From Symbiodinium natans (Eukaryota; Sar; Dinophyceae; Suessiales; Symbiodiniaceae), in NCBI GenBank assembly GCA_905221605.1, contig CAJNDS010000091.1, positions 721,283-785,282 of the forward strand: 64,000 bases of DNA, written 5' to 3'. The notes beneath the pieces are model-generated. The model did not search any database and was not told where the DNA came from. It saw nothing but the letters and a program-made list of their open reading frames with translations. Numbering within the stretch: position 1 is the first letter of the stretch; every line of letters begins with the position of its first letter. Of the stretch, positions 1 through 11,700 are shown one piece after another. Position numbers and translations under genes: made by a program.

Positions 1-799
1 ATGGCCGTACCTTCGGGCGTACCTGTGACTCCCACACCTTACAAAACACTAACCCTCTGTGAAAACCGAAGCCCCAAACCCTAAACCCCAAAACCCTAAA
101 TCCTAAACCCTAACACTAACCCTCTGTGAAACCCGAAGCCCCGTGAACCATCCGTGCGGAAACCTGCTGTTGAACTTGGCCCCGCACCCACGCAGCCTTC
201 GACGCCTGTGACAAAATTGCTGCCTGGCCGTCTAAACACCCTGAACCCTAAACCCTAAACCCTAAACCCTAAACCCTAAACCCTAAACCCTAAACCCTAT
301 GTGGGGCTGAAGGGCACCCGGACTAGAAACCCCGAAGGCCTATTCAAGGCTTAAAGGCCGGACACCCAATGTCCGTTGAACATCCTAGAAGCCACCCTAG
401 AACCTAAGTCGTGAAACCCTAAACCCTAAACCCTAAACCCTAAACCCTAAACCCTGAACCCTGAAACCCAAGACCAGAGACCTAAAAGACTTGATGCTAC
501 GTTGGCTCGCGAGAGTTGACGGTTTGAAGGGTTGACCCGGGGAGGGCTCTACTATGGTCAGGGAAACCCTGAACCCTAAACCCTGAACCCTAAACCCTAA
601 ACCCTATACTTAGGCAGGGTTTGTGTAACCTATGATTTTGCAGGGTTTGGGAGTGACAGGTCGGGTTTAGGAGTTAGGTTTATAGGCTTTAGGGTGACTT
701 GAGAAGCCTGCAACAGACTGGGGCTTCGGCTGTTGGACTTTGTTGCTTAGGTTTTGGGGGGCTTAGTTGCGGCCCAAACCCTCGCAGTTTTCATCAGCC

Positions 800-931
800 C
801 AAACCCTAAACCCTAAACCCTAAACCCTAAACCCTAAACCCTAAACCCTAAACCCTAAACCCTAAACCCTAAACCCTAAACCCTAAACCCTAAACCCTAA
901 ACCCTAAACCCTAAACCCTAAACCCTAAACC
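800..931. repeat. Interstitial telomere-type array (CCCTAAA)n, about 18 units
   Basis: Nearly perfect run of the plant and dinoflagellate telomere heptamer, within unique sequence rather than at a contig end. Other sizeable arrays in this orientation: 1089-1169, 5811-5896, 13498-13590, 21655-21724, 30208-30276, 46178-46261, 58621-58713 and 60950-61026. Confidence 0.95.
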
Positions 932-1832
932 CCAACACAAGCCTAAGGGCTTAGGGTAGTTTAGGGTTAGCGTTGCTGGCTGTGCTTGTCGTGCTCCTCT
1001 TGCTTCGCATCCGAAGCACTACCCCCACATCCTTCAAGCCAATACCAGCCAAGATTCCCTCGACTCCAGCTTGTGACCCTAAAGGCTAAACCCTAAACCC
1101 TAAACCCTAAACCCTAAACCCTAAACCCTAAACCCTAAACCCTAAACCCTAAACCCTAAACCCTAAACCCCGAAAAGCTAAACTGTAGACCCCCGAAGTC
1201 AACAAGCAACCCTAAACCCTTGAACAAATAACAAAAACTAACCCCTAAACCCTGAACCCTAAAGCAAATAAAACCCTAAACCCTAACCCCCAAACCCCCT
1301 CCCCTCCCGCCTCTTTAGCATCACATCCCAAGAGCATCCCTAGAATTGCCAGCTCCGGATAGGGCTTCCCCTGCCGGGTCGCAGCATCGCTTTCATAGGA
1401 TCCCCCGTTTTGGGTGTAGGGTTTAGGGTTTCGGGTTTAGGGTTGTAGGGTTTAGGGTTAAGGGTTAAGGCTTAAGGGTTTGGGGTTTAGGGTTTGGTTT
1501 AGGGTTTAGGGCAAGCCAAAGAAGAGCCTGAACTCATAGATGAATCGCACGAAGGAAGGTTTAGTGGGGTATAATAGGGCTTCGGGGATCAGGGTTTACG
1601 AGGGGAGGAGGGTTTTTAGGGTTTAGGGTTTGGGTTTTAGCAGGCTTGACCTGGGATGCTCTTTACCTACAGATTTGTGGGTTCTAATTACTTACTAAGC
1701 AAGGGTAGTTGCTACTAAACTGTAGGTTCCAAGATGACGGCGCTTGTCAGGGATCAGCACTTTCGTGTGTCAGGGTGTGGGGCGTTTTATAGGGTTTCAG
1801 GTTTAGGGGTTTAGGTTTTGATGTTCAACCTT

Positions 1833-1932
1833 TTAGATGTTCCCCTTAAACTAACAGTCCTCAACAGGTATTAACATGCCTCCCTATTGTACTCCCTATT
1901 AAGGACTGTTCATAGAAGGGGGAACATCTCAA
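1833..1932. mobile_element. hAT-like MITE, degraded
   Basis: TTAGATGTTCCCCTTAAACT and AGAAGGGGGAACATCTCAA form the ends, and AACAGTCCTCAACAGG and CCCTATTAAGGACTGTT the inner arms. No clear target duplication. A half copy of the family lies at about 2290-2345. Confidence 0.55.
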
Positions 1933-2030
1933 GGTTTAGGCTAGGTTGGGTTGGTGTGTTTAGGGTTTAGGGTTAGCGTTTCGGGTTTAGCCTACTTGCC
2001 CAGCTCCCTGCTGAACTAGTGCCCAGGTTG

Positions 2031-2178
2031 CTACTTGGAGGTTCATGGTACTTAGTAACCCAATTATAATTGCACTTATAGCCCAGTTATAACCCTATTA
2101 GGGTACTTAAGGGGCTTAGAAGTGAGTTATAGCTACACTATTATAGTTGGGTTATAAGTGCCCTGAACCTCCAAGTAG
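2031..2178. mobile_element. MITE with CTACTTGGAGGTTCA terminal repeats
   Basis: CTACTTGGAGGTTCATGG and CCCTGAACCTCCAAGTAG are inverses at 17 of 18 positions, enclosing arms built from AACCCAATTATAA and TATAGTTGGGTTATA. This is the most abundant small element family here. Confidence 0.7.
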
Positions 2179-2376
2179 GGGTGGGGTGGGGTGGGGTGGG
2201 GTGGGGGGGGGGGTTCTGGGTTTGGGGTTGTGGGCTTCACCAGTCTCCTTAGAACAGAATGGGGTGTCTTTGCTTTTGGCCAAAAGGGGGTGGGACGTTC
2301 CCCCTTATACTAGCGGTCCTAAATAGGGTGAACTGCCTAAAACCTGACCAGTACCTAAACTCGTATGGGCGAAGTC

Positions 2377-2516
2377 CTACTTGGAAGTTCATGGGTGTTC
2401 AGGAGTAGGGTTCTACGCAGGGTAACTGTGGTTATAACCCTTTTTTTGGGGGGAGGGGGGGTGGGGAGGTGGATGTACTTATGACCCTGCTCTTAAGTAC
2501 CCATGAACTTTCAAGA
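2377..2516. mobile_element. MITE, CTACTTGGAGGTTCA family
   Basis: Left CTACTTGGAAGTTCATGGGT and right AAGTACCCATGAACTTTCAAG, with a G-rich insertion in the centre. Two further right-end fragments (AAGTACCCATGAACCTTCAAG and a partly duplicated copy) follow up to 2590, suggesting local duplication. Confidence 0.6.
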
Positions 2517-3705
2517 CAATGGAGCTAAAGTACCCATGAACCTTCAAGAAAGTCGAACTCAAGTACCCATGAACCATGAACCTTCAAGAACGGCAAACTA
2601 AAACCGTAAACCCTAAACCCTAAACCCTAAACCCCGAAAGCGAACTAACTAAAACCCAGAACGCTCGGGCATGCAGGTCCGAGCGCGCCCGCGCCTTGCC
2701 GGCGCAGCCTGCAACGCGTGGGTCCCTACTTTGGAGAGTAAGCCCTGGAAACAAAGGTCTATACCTTTTAGGTATAAGTCGCCATGATAGGAACCCAGAA
2801 CCAACAAAAGTATAAAACTATAGTAGTCCACAAAGCACGCACGAGGCCTCAAGCCCAAAAGATAAAATTCAGGTGTAGAAACCCTGAACCCTAAGCCCTT
2901 AAACGGCCCTAGAACCCTAGGACTCCGAAAGCGTGAAAAGCCGAAAGCTGTGCCCAGAATCCCTCAAGACCCAAGGGCTCCGCAGGTTTCAGAGCACGCT
3001 TTCTGGTTTAAAGAAGCGCATCCGGGAACCAAAACCCAGAAGAAGGGAGTAAAGGCCTACTCTGGGTCCTGGACTTAGTAAGAGGATTAGTAATCATGCC
3101 GAGCCCTAAAGAAACGGTCGCGTGGGTTTGGGCTTCTGGAGTTGGAGGTTTGTATTTCAGGGATGGTGGCAACTTGCCTGGGGTTTAGAGAGGGTCTAGG
3201 GTCTAGGCTTTAGGGCTAGGGTTTAGGGTTTAGGGTTCAGGGTTTAGGGGTGCAAGGTCCAGGGATGAATATCGACATTCAGGTGCACGCGAAACGGTCT
3301 GAAGATTCGTTGCCCAATCGGCAGTGCTTCAAGGTGTTTCCGGGTAGTCTTTGACGGAACTTGCAGATCTTTTCCGTGGGCCCAAACCCTAAACCCTGAA
3401 CACTAAACCCTGTTGCTGCACTGGAGTCCCTCAGAACAACTGCAGCTCAAAAGAAGCCTAAACCCTAAACCCTACACCCGAAGCCCTAAACCCTGAACCC
3501 TAAACCCTAAATCCACTTTTGCCGGGCGAGTTGCCATCAAGCGCGCGTGCAAGAGCTCCATATGAGCTTTCAGAACGACGACCCTCCACGCACCCTCGAA
3601 ACCCTGGGTGCCAACAATCACTCCACCATGACCAGGGTTTTATGGTTTAGGGTTTAGGGTGTAGGTTCAGGGTTTAGGGTTTAGGGTTAGTTTAGGGTTC
3701 AGGGT

Positions 3706-3865
3706 TCAGGGCGTAGCGTGGATGAAGCTGGAGAAGCGTTGGCCTCTCAATTCTATCTGCAGACTGATCTGATTTCCCTCCTGATACTCTGCTCCCAGGC
3801 CGCGCTGCTTCAGCAAAGCCAGCGCAGTTCGGCACGTCTTGGGAGGGAGATTTTCCGACATCCAC
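3706..3865 (-). CDS. Candidate terminal exon or 58-aa small ORF
   Basis: From GCGCAG|GTGGATG the strand reads about 52 residues (start WMSENLPPKTCRTALALL, including GLGAEYQEGNQISLQIELRG, ending FIHATP) to a TGA at 3706-3708. Composition is protein-like. An in-frame ATG at 3882 would give a 58-aa ORF. A longer overlapping frame on the same strand (3692-4048) looks less like protein. No family recognised. Confidence 0.45.
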
Positions 3866-4613
3866 CTGCGCAGTGGCAGCATAGAGTTCTGGGTCTATGG
3901 GGGCAGGTTCCAGGGCTTTATGAAACTTTAGGTTGTTGGGGGGTCCATTGGGGTCGTTAAGGGGTTTGGCGTTAAGGCCTAGAGGACTCAACGCGTTGAA
4001 TCGCACAGGTCGGGCCGGGGGGTTGAACCTCTTGTAGCAAGGCGCCACTGAACCGTCGTCAGCGCTTTGGCGTAGAGCATTCCTTGGAAGGTGTGGCCTG
4101 AAGTCTTCCCTTTTCCGAGGTCCTGGCGTGATGGGAATGGATATCCCCGAAACCCTAAACCCTAAACCCGAAACCCTATAAACCCTAAACCCTAAACCCT
4201 AAACCCTAAGGGTAGTTACACGGCCCCTCAATGTGGTCCCTTAGCTCCTTGAAAGGGTTCTGAAGTATGGGCCCTTGGGTTGCAAAGGGAATACAAGGTA
4301 TGTATGTCAGCCCCTGGGCCTAAGATGCTGCGAACCAGTCGGGTGATTCAGGGCTGAGGGCTTCGGGTTACCCCGAACCCGAAAACCCCTTGTAAGCCTG
4401 AAGCAATGATGCCATGCAACTCCAAAAGCTTGTCTAGGGGTCCTGAAAAGGGAGCGCGCGTTTTGGGAAGATGGTTGCATAAGACACCCTAAACCTCAAA
4501 CCTGCACTCTAAAGCGAATCTTACCCCGGCCACGGTGCAGTTTCCCCTCATACTGCAAGGAATACTCATTAATTCATAGGTATGGAAGTCACTGGGAAAA
4601 CCTAAACCCTAAA

Positions 4614-4744
4614 CCCGAAACCCTATAAACCCTATAAACCCTATAAACCCTATAAACCCTATAAACCCTATAAACCCTATAAACCCTATAAACCCTATAA
4701 ACCCTATAAACCCTATAAACCCTATAAACCCTATAAACCCTAAA
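4614..4744. repeat. Nonamer array (CCCTATAAA)n
   Basis: About 13 uniform 9-bp units bordered by ordinary heptamers at both ends. A second array of the same nonamer at 31399-31530 lies in the gene A intron 31270-31585. Confidence 0.95.
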
Positions 4745-4752
4745 CCCTACAC

Positions 4753-4865
4753 CCAGCCGGTCCTTCAGTCTGCAGCCCATGACGCGGAAGACCTCTTGAT
4801 GGCTGTGGCCCGTGCCCTCCACGCAGTCGAGTACCGAGTGCAGGCTCAGAAGGTCGGGGGCAATC
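4753..4865 (-). CDS. Candidate exon of unidentified gene
   Basis: From CAAAG|GATTGCC to CTGG|GTGTAGG there are 37 codons (start IAPDLLSLHSVLDCVEG, then TGHSHQEVFRVMGCRLKDRL) without low complexity, ending directly against a CCCTATAAA array. It is not a PPR sequence and I do not recognise it. It lies downstream of the gene B stop on the same strand, so it probably belongs to the next gene of the block. Confidence 0.5.
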
Positions 4866-4943
4866 CTTTGAGGGTTTCTAGGGTTTCTAGGGTTTAGGGC
4901 TGTTTTGGTCGGGTTTTCGGCTTAGGGTTTAGGGTTTAGGGCT

Positions 4944-4944
<1 letters not shown>

Positions 4945-5006
<62 letters not shown>
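4945..5006. repeat. Poly-T tract, 62 bases
   Basis: It is inserted between two copies of GGGCTGTTT/CGGCTTAGGGTTTAGGG sequence. It could be a poly-A tail relic of a retroposed sequence on the minus strand, but no attached gene body was recognised. Confidence 0.9.
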
Positions 5007-5510
5007 CGGCTTAGGGTTTAGGGTTTAGGGCCTGTTTCGCCAGCTTCCCGGACTCCGACTCACCACACTCGACTCCCCATAGATTGAGTGTTTAGGGTTT
5101 AGGATTTAGGGTTGAGGGTACTAACCTAGGACAAAAGGGGAACGCTTTTAGGCTGGATTCTGCGAATCAGGATCCTAAACCTAAAAACAGGGAACCTAAA
5201 CACAAGGGAGGTAGGGGTGCTACTGGGCATCCAAGGACACAGATAAGAACAAGAACCCTTCTCCAACAAAAGGACAGTTTAGGATTTAAGGTTTAGGGTT
5301 TAGGGCCAAAGTTTAAGGTTTAGGAATTAGGGCTACCCTATACCGTATACCCTATACTCCCTGAACCCTGACCTAAATTCCCTTAATTCAGCGGCCTGGG
5401 GAATCTCTAAACACTAGGGCCCACTCTGGGTATTGAGCTCTAAGGAGTCTCATGCATTTTGATGCTCAACCCCAGACCCTAATCCACCCGAAATCCTTTT
5501 CCCTAGTCTA

Positions 5511-5646
5511 AGGGTAGTTTCATGGTCCCTTAGTATTGGCCGTTAAAAGGGCACCCCTTACATACCCTGTACATACTAAGGGCCCACACATCAGAACCCT
5601 TTCAAAGAGGCTAGGGACCATTCTAAGGGACCATGAAACTACCTTC
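5511..5646. mobile_element. MITE with AGGGTAGTTTCATGGTCCC terminal repeats
   Basis: Left AGGGTAGTTTCATGGTCCCT and right CTAAGGGACCATGAAACTACC are near-perfect inverses. It lies just downstream of the gene B stop codon. Diverged relatives occur at about 4206-4325 and 22440-22505. Confidence 0.7.
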
Positions 5647-5706
5647 AAATGAGATGTCTCTAAGCACTAAACCCTAAACCCTAAACCCTAAACCCTAAAC
5701 CCCAAA

Positions 5707-8700
5707 TCAGATGTGGCGCTGCAGCAAGGGCATGTCTGCCAGGAGCTTTAGGATGGACTGCCACTGCCCAGCTCTCCTATCACAGGCGCGGCTGCCCCAA
5801 ACCCTTTCAACCCTAAACCCTAAACCCTAAACCCTAAACCCTAAACCCTAAACCCTAAACCCTAAACCCTAAACCCTAAACCCTAAACCCTAAACCTGAA
5901 CCCTAAGCCCTCCGGAGCACCCCGAAACACCCCAAAACACCTCCAAAGACCCCAAACCCGTACAGATCCTGCACGCTGCCAGAGCCGCGTTGCAGGAAAT
6001 GATGTCGGGAGTCCTCGGCCAACGCGGCTAACCCGACGCAATGGCTACACTAGAGACCTGCAACGCCTAATTAAACCCTAAACCCTCTAACCCTAAACCC
6101 TAAACAACCCCTTCGTTGCTGGCCATGGCACAGCTGCATCTGCCCCATGGAGGTCAAGAGCTCTAAGGTCCACGTCCACTGGCCGGCTTTCTCCAAGCAA
6201 CCAAGGGTGCAACCGAAGATGATGGTATCCTAGAGAAGGATTTAGGGTTTAGGGTTTAGGGCTTGGGACTGATTGTTTGGCGTTTTGTGTCTGGGCTCCA
6301 CAGGGTCAGCCATCCTCACGCTTATTCGTTTCGCTTACCGTTGCTGCTCGCACTGCTCTTCATCTGAGTACTGATGAGTGCTGCTCTTAGCAAGCTTGCT
6401 CGAGCAGCTTCCCTATCACTGAGATGTTCTTTTTGCACACACACACACACGGTCTGATGCTACTACTCTTGCCAGTGTTTCTCTGAGTCTGCTCGATGTG
6501 TGGGGGTGCATTAGGGTTTCTATAGCACCCTACAGACGCTCCCACCTCTCAAATGACGAAGCCCACTTCAAGCCCCAGAGAGCCACCACCAGCCTCAACC
6601 CCTGAACCCTGAAGCCTGAACCCTAAACCCAAAACCCAAAACCCAAAACCCTAAATCCTAAACCCTAAACCCTGAACCCTAAACCCTAAACCCTAAACCC
6701 TAAACCCTACCTAAAACCCTAAGCCCATACTCGGCTCGGGCCGTCCTTGGAGGTCCACGGGTACGTGTAAGTAGGGTTGTACGCAAGGTAAACTATGGCC
6801 ATAGCCTTGCTTCGGGTGATTGTGAGCCTGCTTATCAGTACAATTCACCTTTAAGTAGGGTATCACCTTAAAAATAGGTACCATACAGCTTCAAGTAGGG
6901 CTTAGGGTTTAGGGTTTAGGGTTTAGGGTTGTTGCAGAGAATTAATGATGCTAGGGTCTAGAATCACAAGTTTCAAGAAATATGCGAACTCAGTTCGGTG
7001 GGGTCACCCGCAATAGTCTCAAGTATTTTATCCGGACGTTTGTTTTTTTCCTCAAGCGTTTGTGTTTAGGGTTAAGGGCTTAAGCACTCTGATGTTTTTC
7101 AGGAAAGCCTCAGGCCTCAAGGTCCTGAAGGCTTGAAGCCCTGAGGGCCTTGGGCTCCAGGAATCTTAAAGAGCCAAAGCCCGGAGAATCCAAGAAACTA
7201 AGCCGGGCCGGTTCCATCTAAAACCTTCTTGAATTTCATTACTACAAGACAGGCCCCAAACAAGTGTCGTGATAGGTAGTCCACGGGCCGGCCCGACTCA
7301 CTTTAATAAACTTGTGGCACCCTCTACAATACACAGGTCCGGCGGGGGCCGGCCCTTAGAGCAAGACAGGAAAGCTTCAGGGCCTTAAGGTCCTAGAAGC
7401 ATGAAGCTCTGAGAACCTTGGGCGGGGTCTGAGGCTTTAGGGTGGTTCTCCGCCCTCCCCGCGCCAATTTGTTTGCAGGGGTCCCGGATCCCGGGGGCAT
7501 GTCTTGATAGAGGGCCCAGATTTGTTTGATGGAGCCGGGGGGGGGGGGGGGGTACCTATTAAAGCCAGTGCAACATTGAAACCTAAGTCCGAAACCCTAA
7601 ACCCTAAACCATAACCCTACACTCCCTAAACCCCACATCCACACTCTCCGCACGCCAAGCCGGGTCACGGGACGCAGCCCATCCCCGGGCAAGGAAGCCA
7701 TGAATCGCAAAGCCATCTCCCAAGCGGCGCCCTGTTTAGGGTTTAGGGTTGAGGGTTTTGGGTTTTGGGTTTTTGGTTTAGGGTTGAGGGTTTTGGGTTT
7801 ATGGCCCCCAAAGAAAAAACAATCACAATCCCTATATTACCCTTGTAAGGAAGAGAATGCAATGTTGCTTTTGGAGGGGTTCTTTATACTTTGGCGGGCT
7901 TAATCATATAGAATAGGGTTCTAGTATCATGACATAGGAACCATATGGGAACACTGTTAGTAATTCTTTGTACCCCTATATAATTTATCAGGGCATTTAG
8001 AGTTGCAAACACAAGCCTTCGGGTTGAGTGCTTAGGGATGATAGGGCTTTTGATACAGACCTGAGACCCTGGTAGGGTTTAGGGTTTAGGGTTTAGGGTT
8101 TAGGGTTTAGGGTTTAGGGTTTAGGGTTTAGGGTTTAGGGTTTAGGGGTTAGGGGTTAGGGGTTAGGGGTTCTAAGTTCTCAGCAAAGACCTTGGAACCC
8201 GCAAACCTCCGAAAACCCTAAATCCAACCTGGAACCCCCTGAAGTAGAAAATATCAAGGCCCCCAGTACCTGTATTGGGGCAGGGTTTAGGCTTGGGGCT
8301 TAGGGTTTAGGCCTTAGGGTTTACTGTTTAGGATCTAGGGTTCAGAAACTGGGAGTTGAAAGCTCGGGTGGTCCAGGAACACCCTACCCTGGTCACAAGC
8401 TTCTCGGACCTGAGCCCCCAAACCTCGAAGACCCATACAGACCCTCAAGGCCCTAAAGGCCCTAAAGGCCCTGATGGTGCTAAAGGTTTAGGGTTTTGGG
8501 GTTTAGGGCTTAGGGTTTAGGGAGCCTAAAACCCCAAACCCTAAACCTTGTCAACACGCCCGAGTGCTCCTGCTCACAGGCACTCAGGGCAGCGCCGTAG
8601 CTGGAGAGGCTACGGTGGAGGCCAGCCTGGTTTACGGTTTCAGAGGCTGTTGGGGATTGCTTAGGCTTTAGGGTTTGGGGTTTGAGGTTTGGAGTTTGGG

Positions 8701-11700
8701 GTTTTGGTTGGGATGTCGGGCTTAGGGATTTATCTACAGAAGAAGATCTCGGGGCTTCGGCCTGGGGCATCACGTCGAAGTAGTAGAGGGCGAGCTGCCA
8801 TTGCCCACCCTTCTCGCATGCACTCGTGGCCGCGCTATAACCTCAGAGGTTGGTAAGAGGGTGAGGATCTTTCATCTTTCTCTAAGAGTAGTTTGACGGC
8901 TTTGGGATTGTGACCAGGAGCGTGAAGGTTCCGATAGTATCATACTTGGAGGTTCACGGGTACTAATCAGTAGGGTTATAAGTAGGGTAACGATGGTTAT
9001 AACCTTATTCAGGGTACTTATAGCCCTACTTCTATAATCATTATCAACCTTCAAGTAGGGTATGATAGAGCAATGACAAAGGGGGTTCCTCACTACTAAA
9101 CCCAGGAGTTACCTAGGAATAAAAGGGTGGAAACCGAAACCTCCGAAAGGCCTACTCTGGGTCCTAGAAAAGGGGTTGCCTAAACCCGAAACCCTAAACC
9201 CTAAACCCTAAACCCTAAACCCTGTTCCCGTATCATGACGAGTCTTAACAACAACTTCTGTGCACATAGGAGAGGCGGATGGAGGGGGTGAAGGTCTTCC
9301 AGGGCTTCGGGCTCCCGAAATCTTTTGAAGTTGCTTCCACAGTCTTCATAAAGGTTGAGGGTTTAGGGTTTAGGGTTTAGTGTTTAGGGTGCCGCAAGAT
9401 TGGCATGTGTTGTTCTGTATCTTCAGTTTTGGCGCAGCCCCCCTCCCAGAAGTAGGCGTGGCCACTGCCCAGTGAATATCGCATTACGCTCCTGGCTTAC
9501 AGAGTTCAGGGTCTAGGCCTTAGACACAGAACCCTGAACCCTGATAGGCTTCGGATTTGGGAGCAACTTTGCATCAGGGGCGGGGGAGGGGAGAGGTGGG
9601 GGAGGGGGGGGGGGGTCTGGTAGGGTGCCAAACCTCGATAACCCTCCATGTGCCATGAAACGCGACCCTCGAAAAAACGAAGCTCGAATTTCACCCCTTC
9701 CAACCTGCAAAGCATACTGTCTGCTACACCATGTACACACATCAGGTAGTGGGGTTTACAAATTACAAGGGATGACCCTCAATAATCCCCCAAAGGAACG
9801 ACCCCAACTATCGGCAGACCCAGATCCCCTAAACCCCAAGCCCTAAACCCTCAACCCTTTCCCAGATCACCAAGCTGCTGATGCTATTCGGCCTCAAGCC
9901 GGCGTGGGGCATGGCGTTAAAGAGGCGCAGGGCCTGAAAGACAGAAAAAGGGTTTAGGGTTTAGGGTTTAGGGTTTAGGGTTTAGGGGTTAGGGGCTTGT
10001 AGGGCTTGCGGAGACTAAGCCATGGAAACAAGCAAGCCCTGGGCCCAGAAACTAGGTTGCCCAGAAACCTAGGATTTCAAAAAGGGTCGCCCTTTTGCGT
10101 AAGGGCACCTAAAACCCGCGTTCCCCCCAAAAAGAATGGAATGAGGGTCGCCAAACCCTAAACTCTGAAAAAATCCTAAAGTGGCCGCGGAGTGGGAGTG
10201 GGGGTAAGGGTTGAAGAGTTCAGGGTTCGCGACAGCATCCTTACATAACATAAAGGCCTGGCCCCACTTGACCCTAAAGAGCTTAGAGTTTAGGGCTTCG
10301 GGTTTAGGGCTCCTCGGACTCTTATCTACCTACCCAAGAACCCATGTAAGAAACCTGAGCTGCCCGCATTCAGGCACTTCTGGGCCCTTGCTAAGGTGGT
10401 GCAGAGTTTAGGCTTTGCAGCTACAGGGCGTGGGGTTTTGGCTCAAAGGACTGGGGTCTACGTTTTAGAACTGTTAAGCGAGGCTCGGACCACCACTGCG
10501 AGTTGAACAGAGGTTTCGGGTTTAGGGTTTAGGGTTTAGGGTTTAGGGTTTAGTGGCGTTGGGGGGTCGAGGAGGTATTGCTTGAAGGGCTCTGTGTCAA
10601 AAGACCAGACAATCTAAGATGTTAGGGGGGACATGTCAGCCGGTGGCCAAAGCGGGAAACCGAGACACCCCGCTAATCCCAACACTGTACAAAGCCGTAG
10701 ACCTATGCCCCCAAACCATAAACCCTAAACCCTTAAACCCCCCCCCCCCAAATTCCCAAGAAGTTCCAACCCCCCTGAACCCTACCTGGAATAAGGGACT
10801 AAGTGTCTCTTAGTGGCGGTATGGAGGTAGCTTAACGGCTACTTGGGAAGGCTAGCCCGAAACTAGCCGCAACCCCCAAACCCAAAACCCCCAACACTGT
10901 TGCGCCTTTAATAACCGTCATGAATTTATGTTGAGAAGATTACATAAATACTTTATAAACAAGTCTAGAAAAGCCTAAACCCTATCAGACCTAACTAAAG
11001 CCTAATGTTAACCTTATATTTATGAACCCCCCCCCCCCCCCCCCCAATTAAGGAATCCCGGCCCGGGGACCGATTTGTTTTTCGATGGGTCCTTTCGGGT
11101 AGGTCACGGCTTGGGGGCTGCTTTGGACAGCCCGACCCCCCCCCTCAACAGGGGTTCGGGGCGGAAACAAAATAAAATTAAATTGAAAAAAAAAAATTGA
11201 GCCGGGGGGGGGGGGGGGGGGTTAATAAAGCGAGGTCAACATTAAACCCTAAACCCTAAACCCTAACCCCAAACCCTAAACCCTAAACCCTAACAGCCGT
11301 CTACATGGGCCTCTCGCCACGCACCGCCCTTCTCGCAGGCGCTGATCGCGGCGCTATAGCCTTGGAATGGATATTCCGGGACAGGGGTTTAGGGTTTAGG
11401 GTTAGGGTATAGGGTATAGGGTATAGGGTTTAGGGTTTAGGGTTTAGGGTTTCGGGTTCAGGGTTTAGGGTCCCGTTTAATGAACGCGCAGAGGCCTTGT
11501 GCCGCCCAGGATTTCTCTTGATGCAGAACCCACCCATTTGCGAAGACTGGGCTTGTATGACAGGTCCTGCAGATAAGCGGGGAGTTGGGGGGGGGGGGGG
11601 AACAGGCCCCCTCCCATCTGCCTGTGCTTGCATCACGAGTTTTCGAGATAAGCTTCCGTTAAAAAGAGGGGGGGGGGGGGGGGTTGGGGGCATGGCAGGT

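Larger units (their letters stand above)
1..3705. other. Array and small-element region without a supported gene
   Basis: Heptamer arrays separated by unique pieces of 60-250 bp, plus hAT-like and CTACTTGGAGG elements. No piece could be joined into a coding tract. The layout resembles the intron interiors of genes A and B, so it may be intronic. Confidence 0.6.

Noticed and set aside
1-1200. Chromosome-end telomere
   Set aside because: Arrays are short, in both orientations through the whole window, and separated by unique DNA. They are interstitial.
4589-4822. ORF with YRVYRV repeats
   Set aside because: Translation of the CCCTATAAA array; only the adjoining 4753-4865 part in another frame looks coding.
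10430-10455. Match to the dinoflagellate spliced-leader 3' half (TTTTGGCTCAA)
   Set aside because: Only 11 bases match and the 5' half differs; chance similarity is likely.
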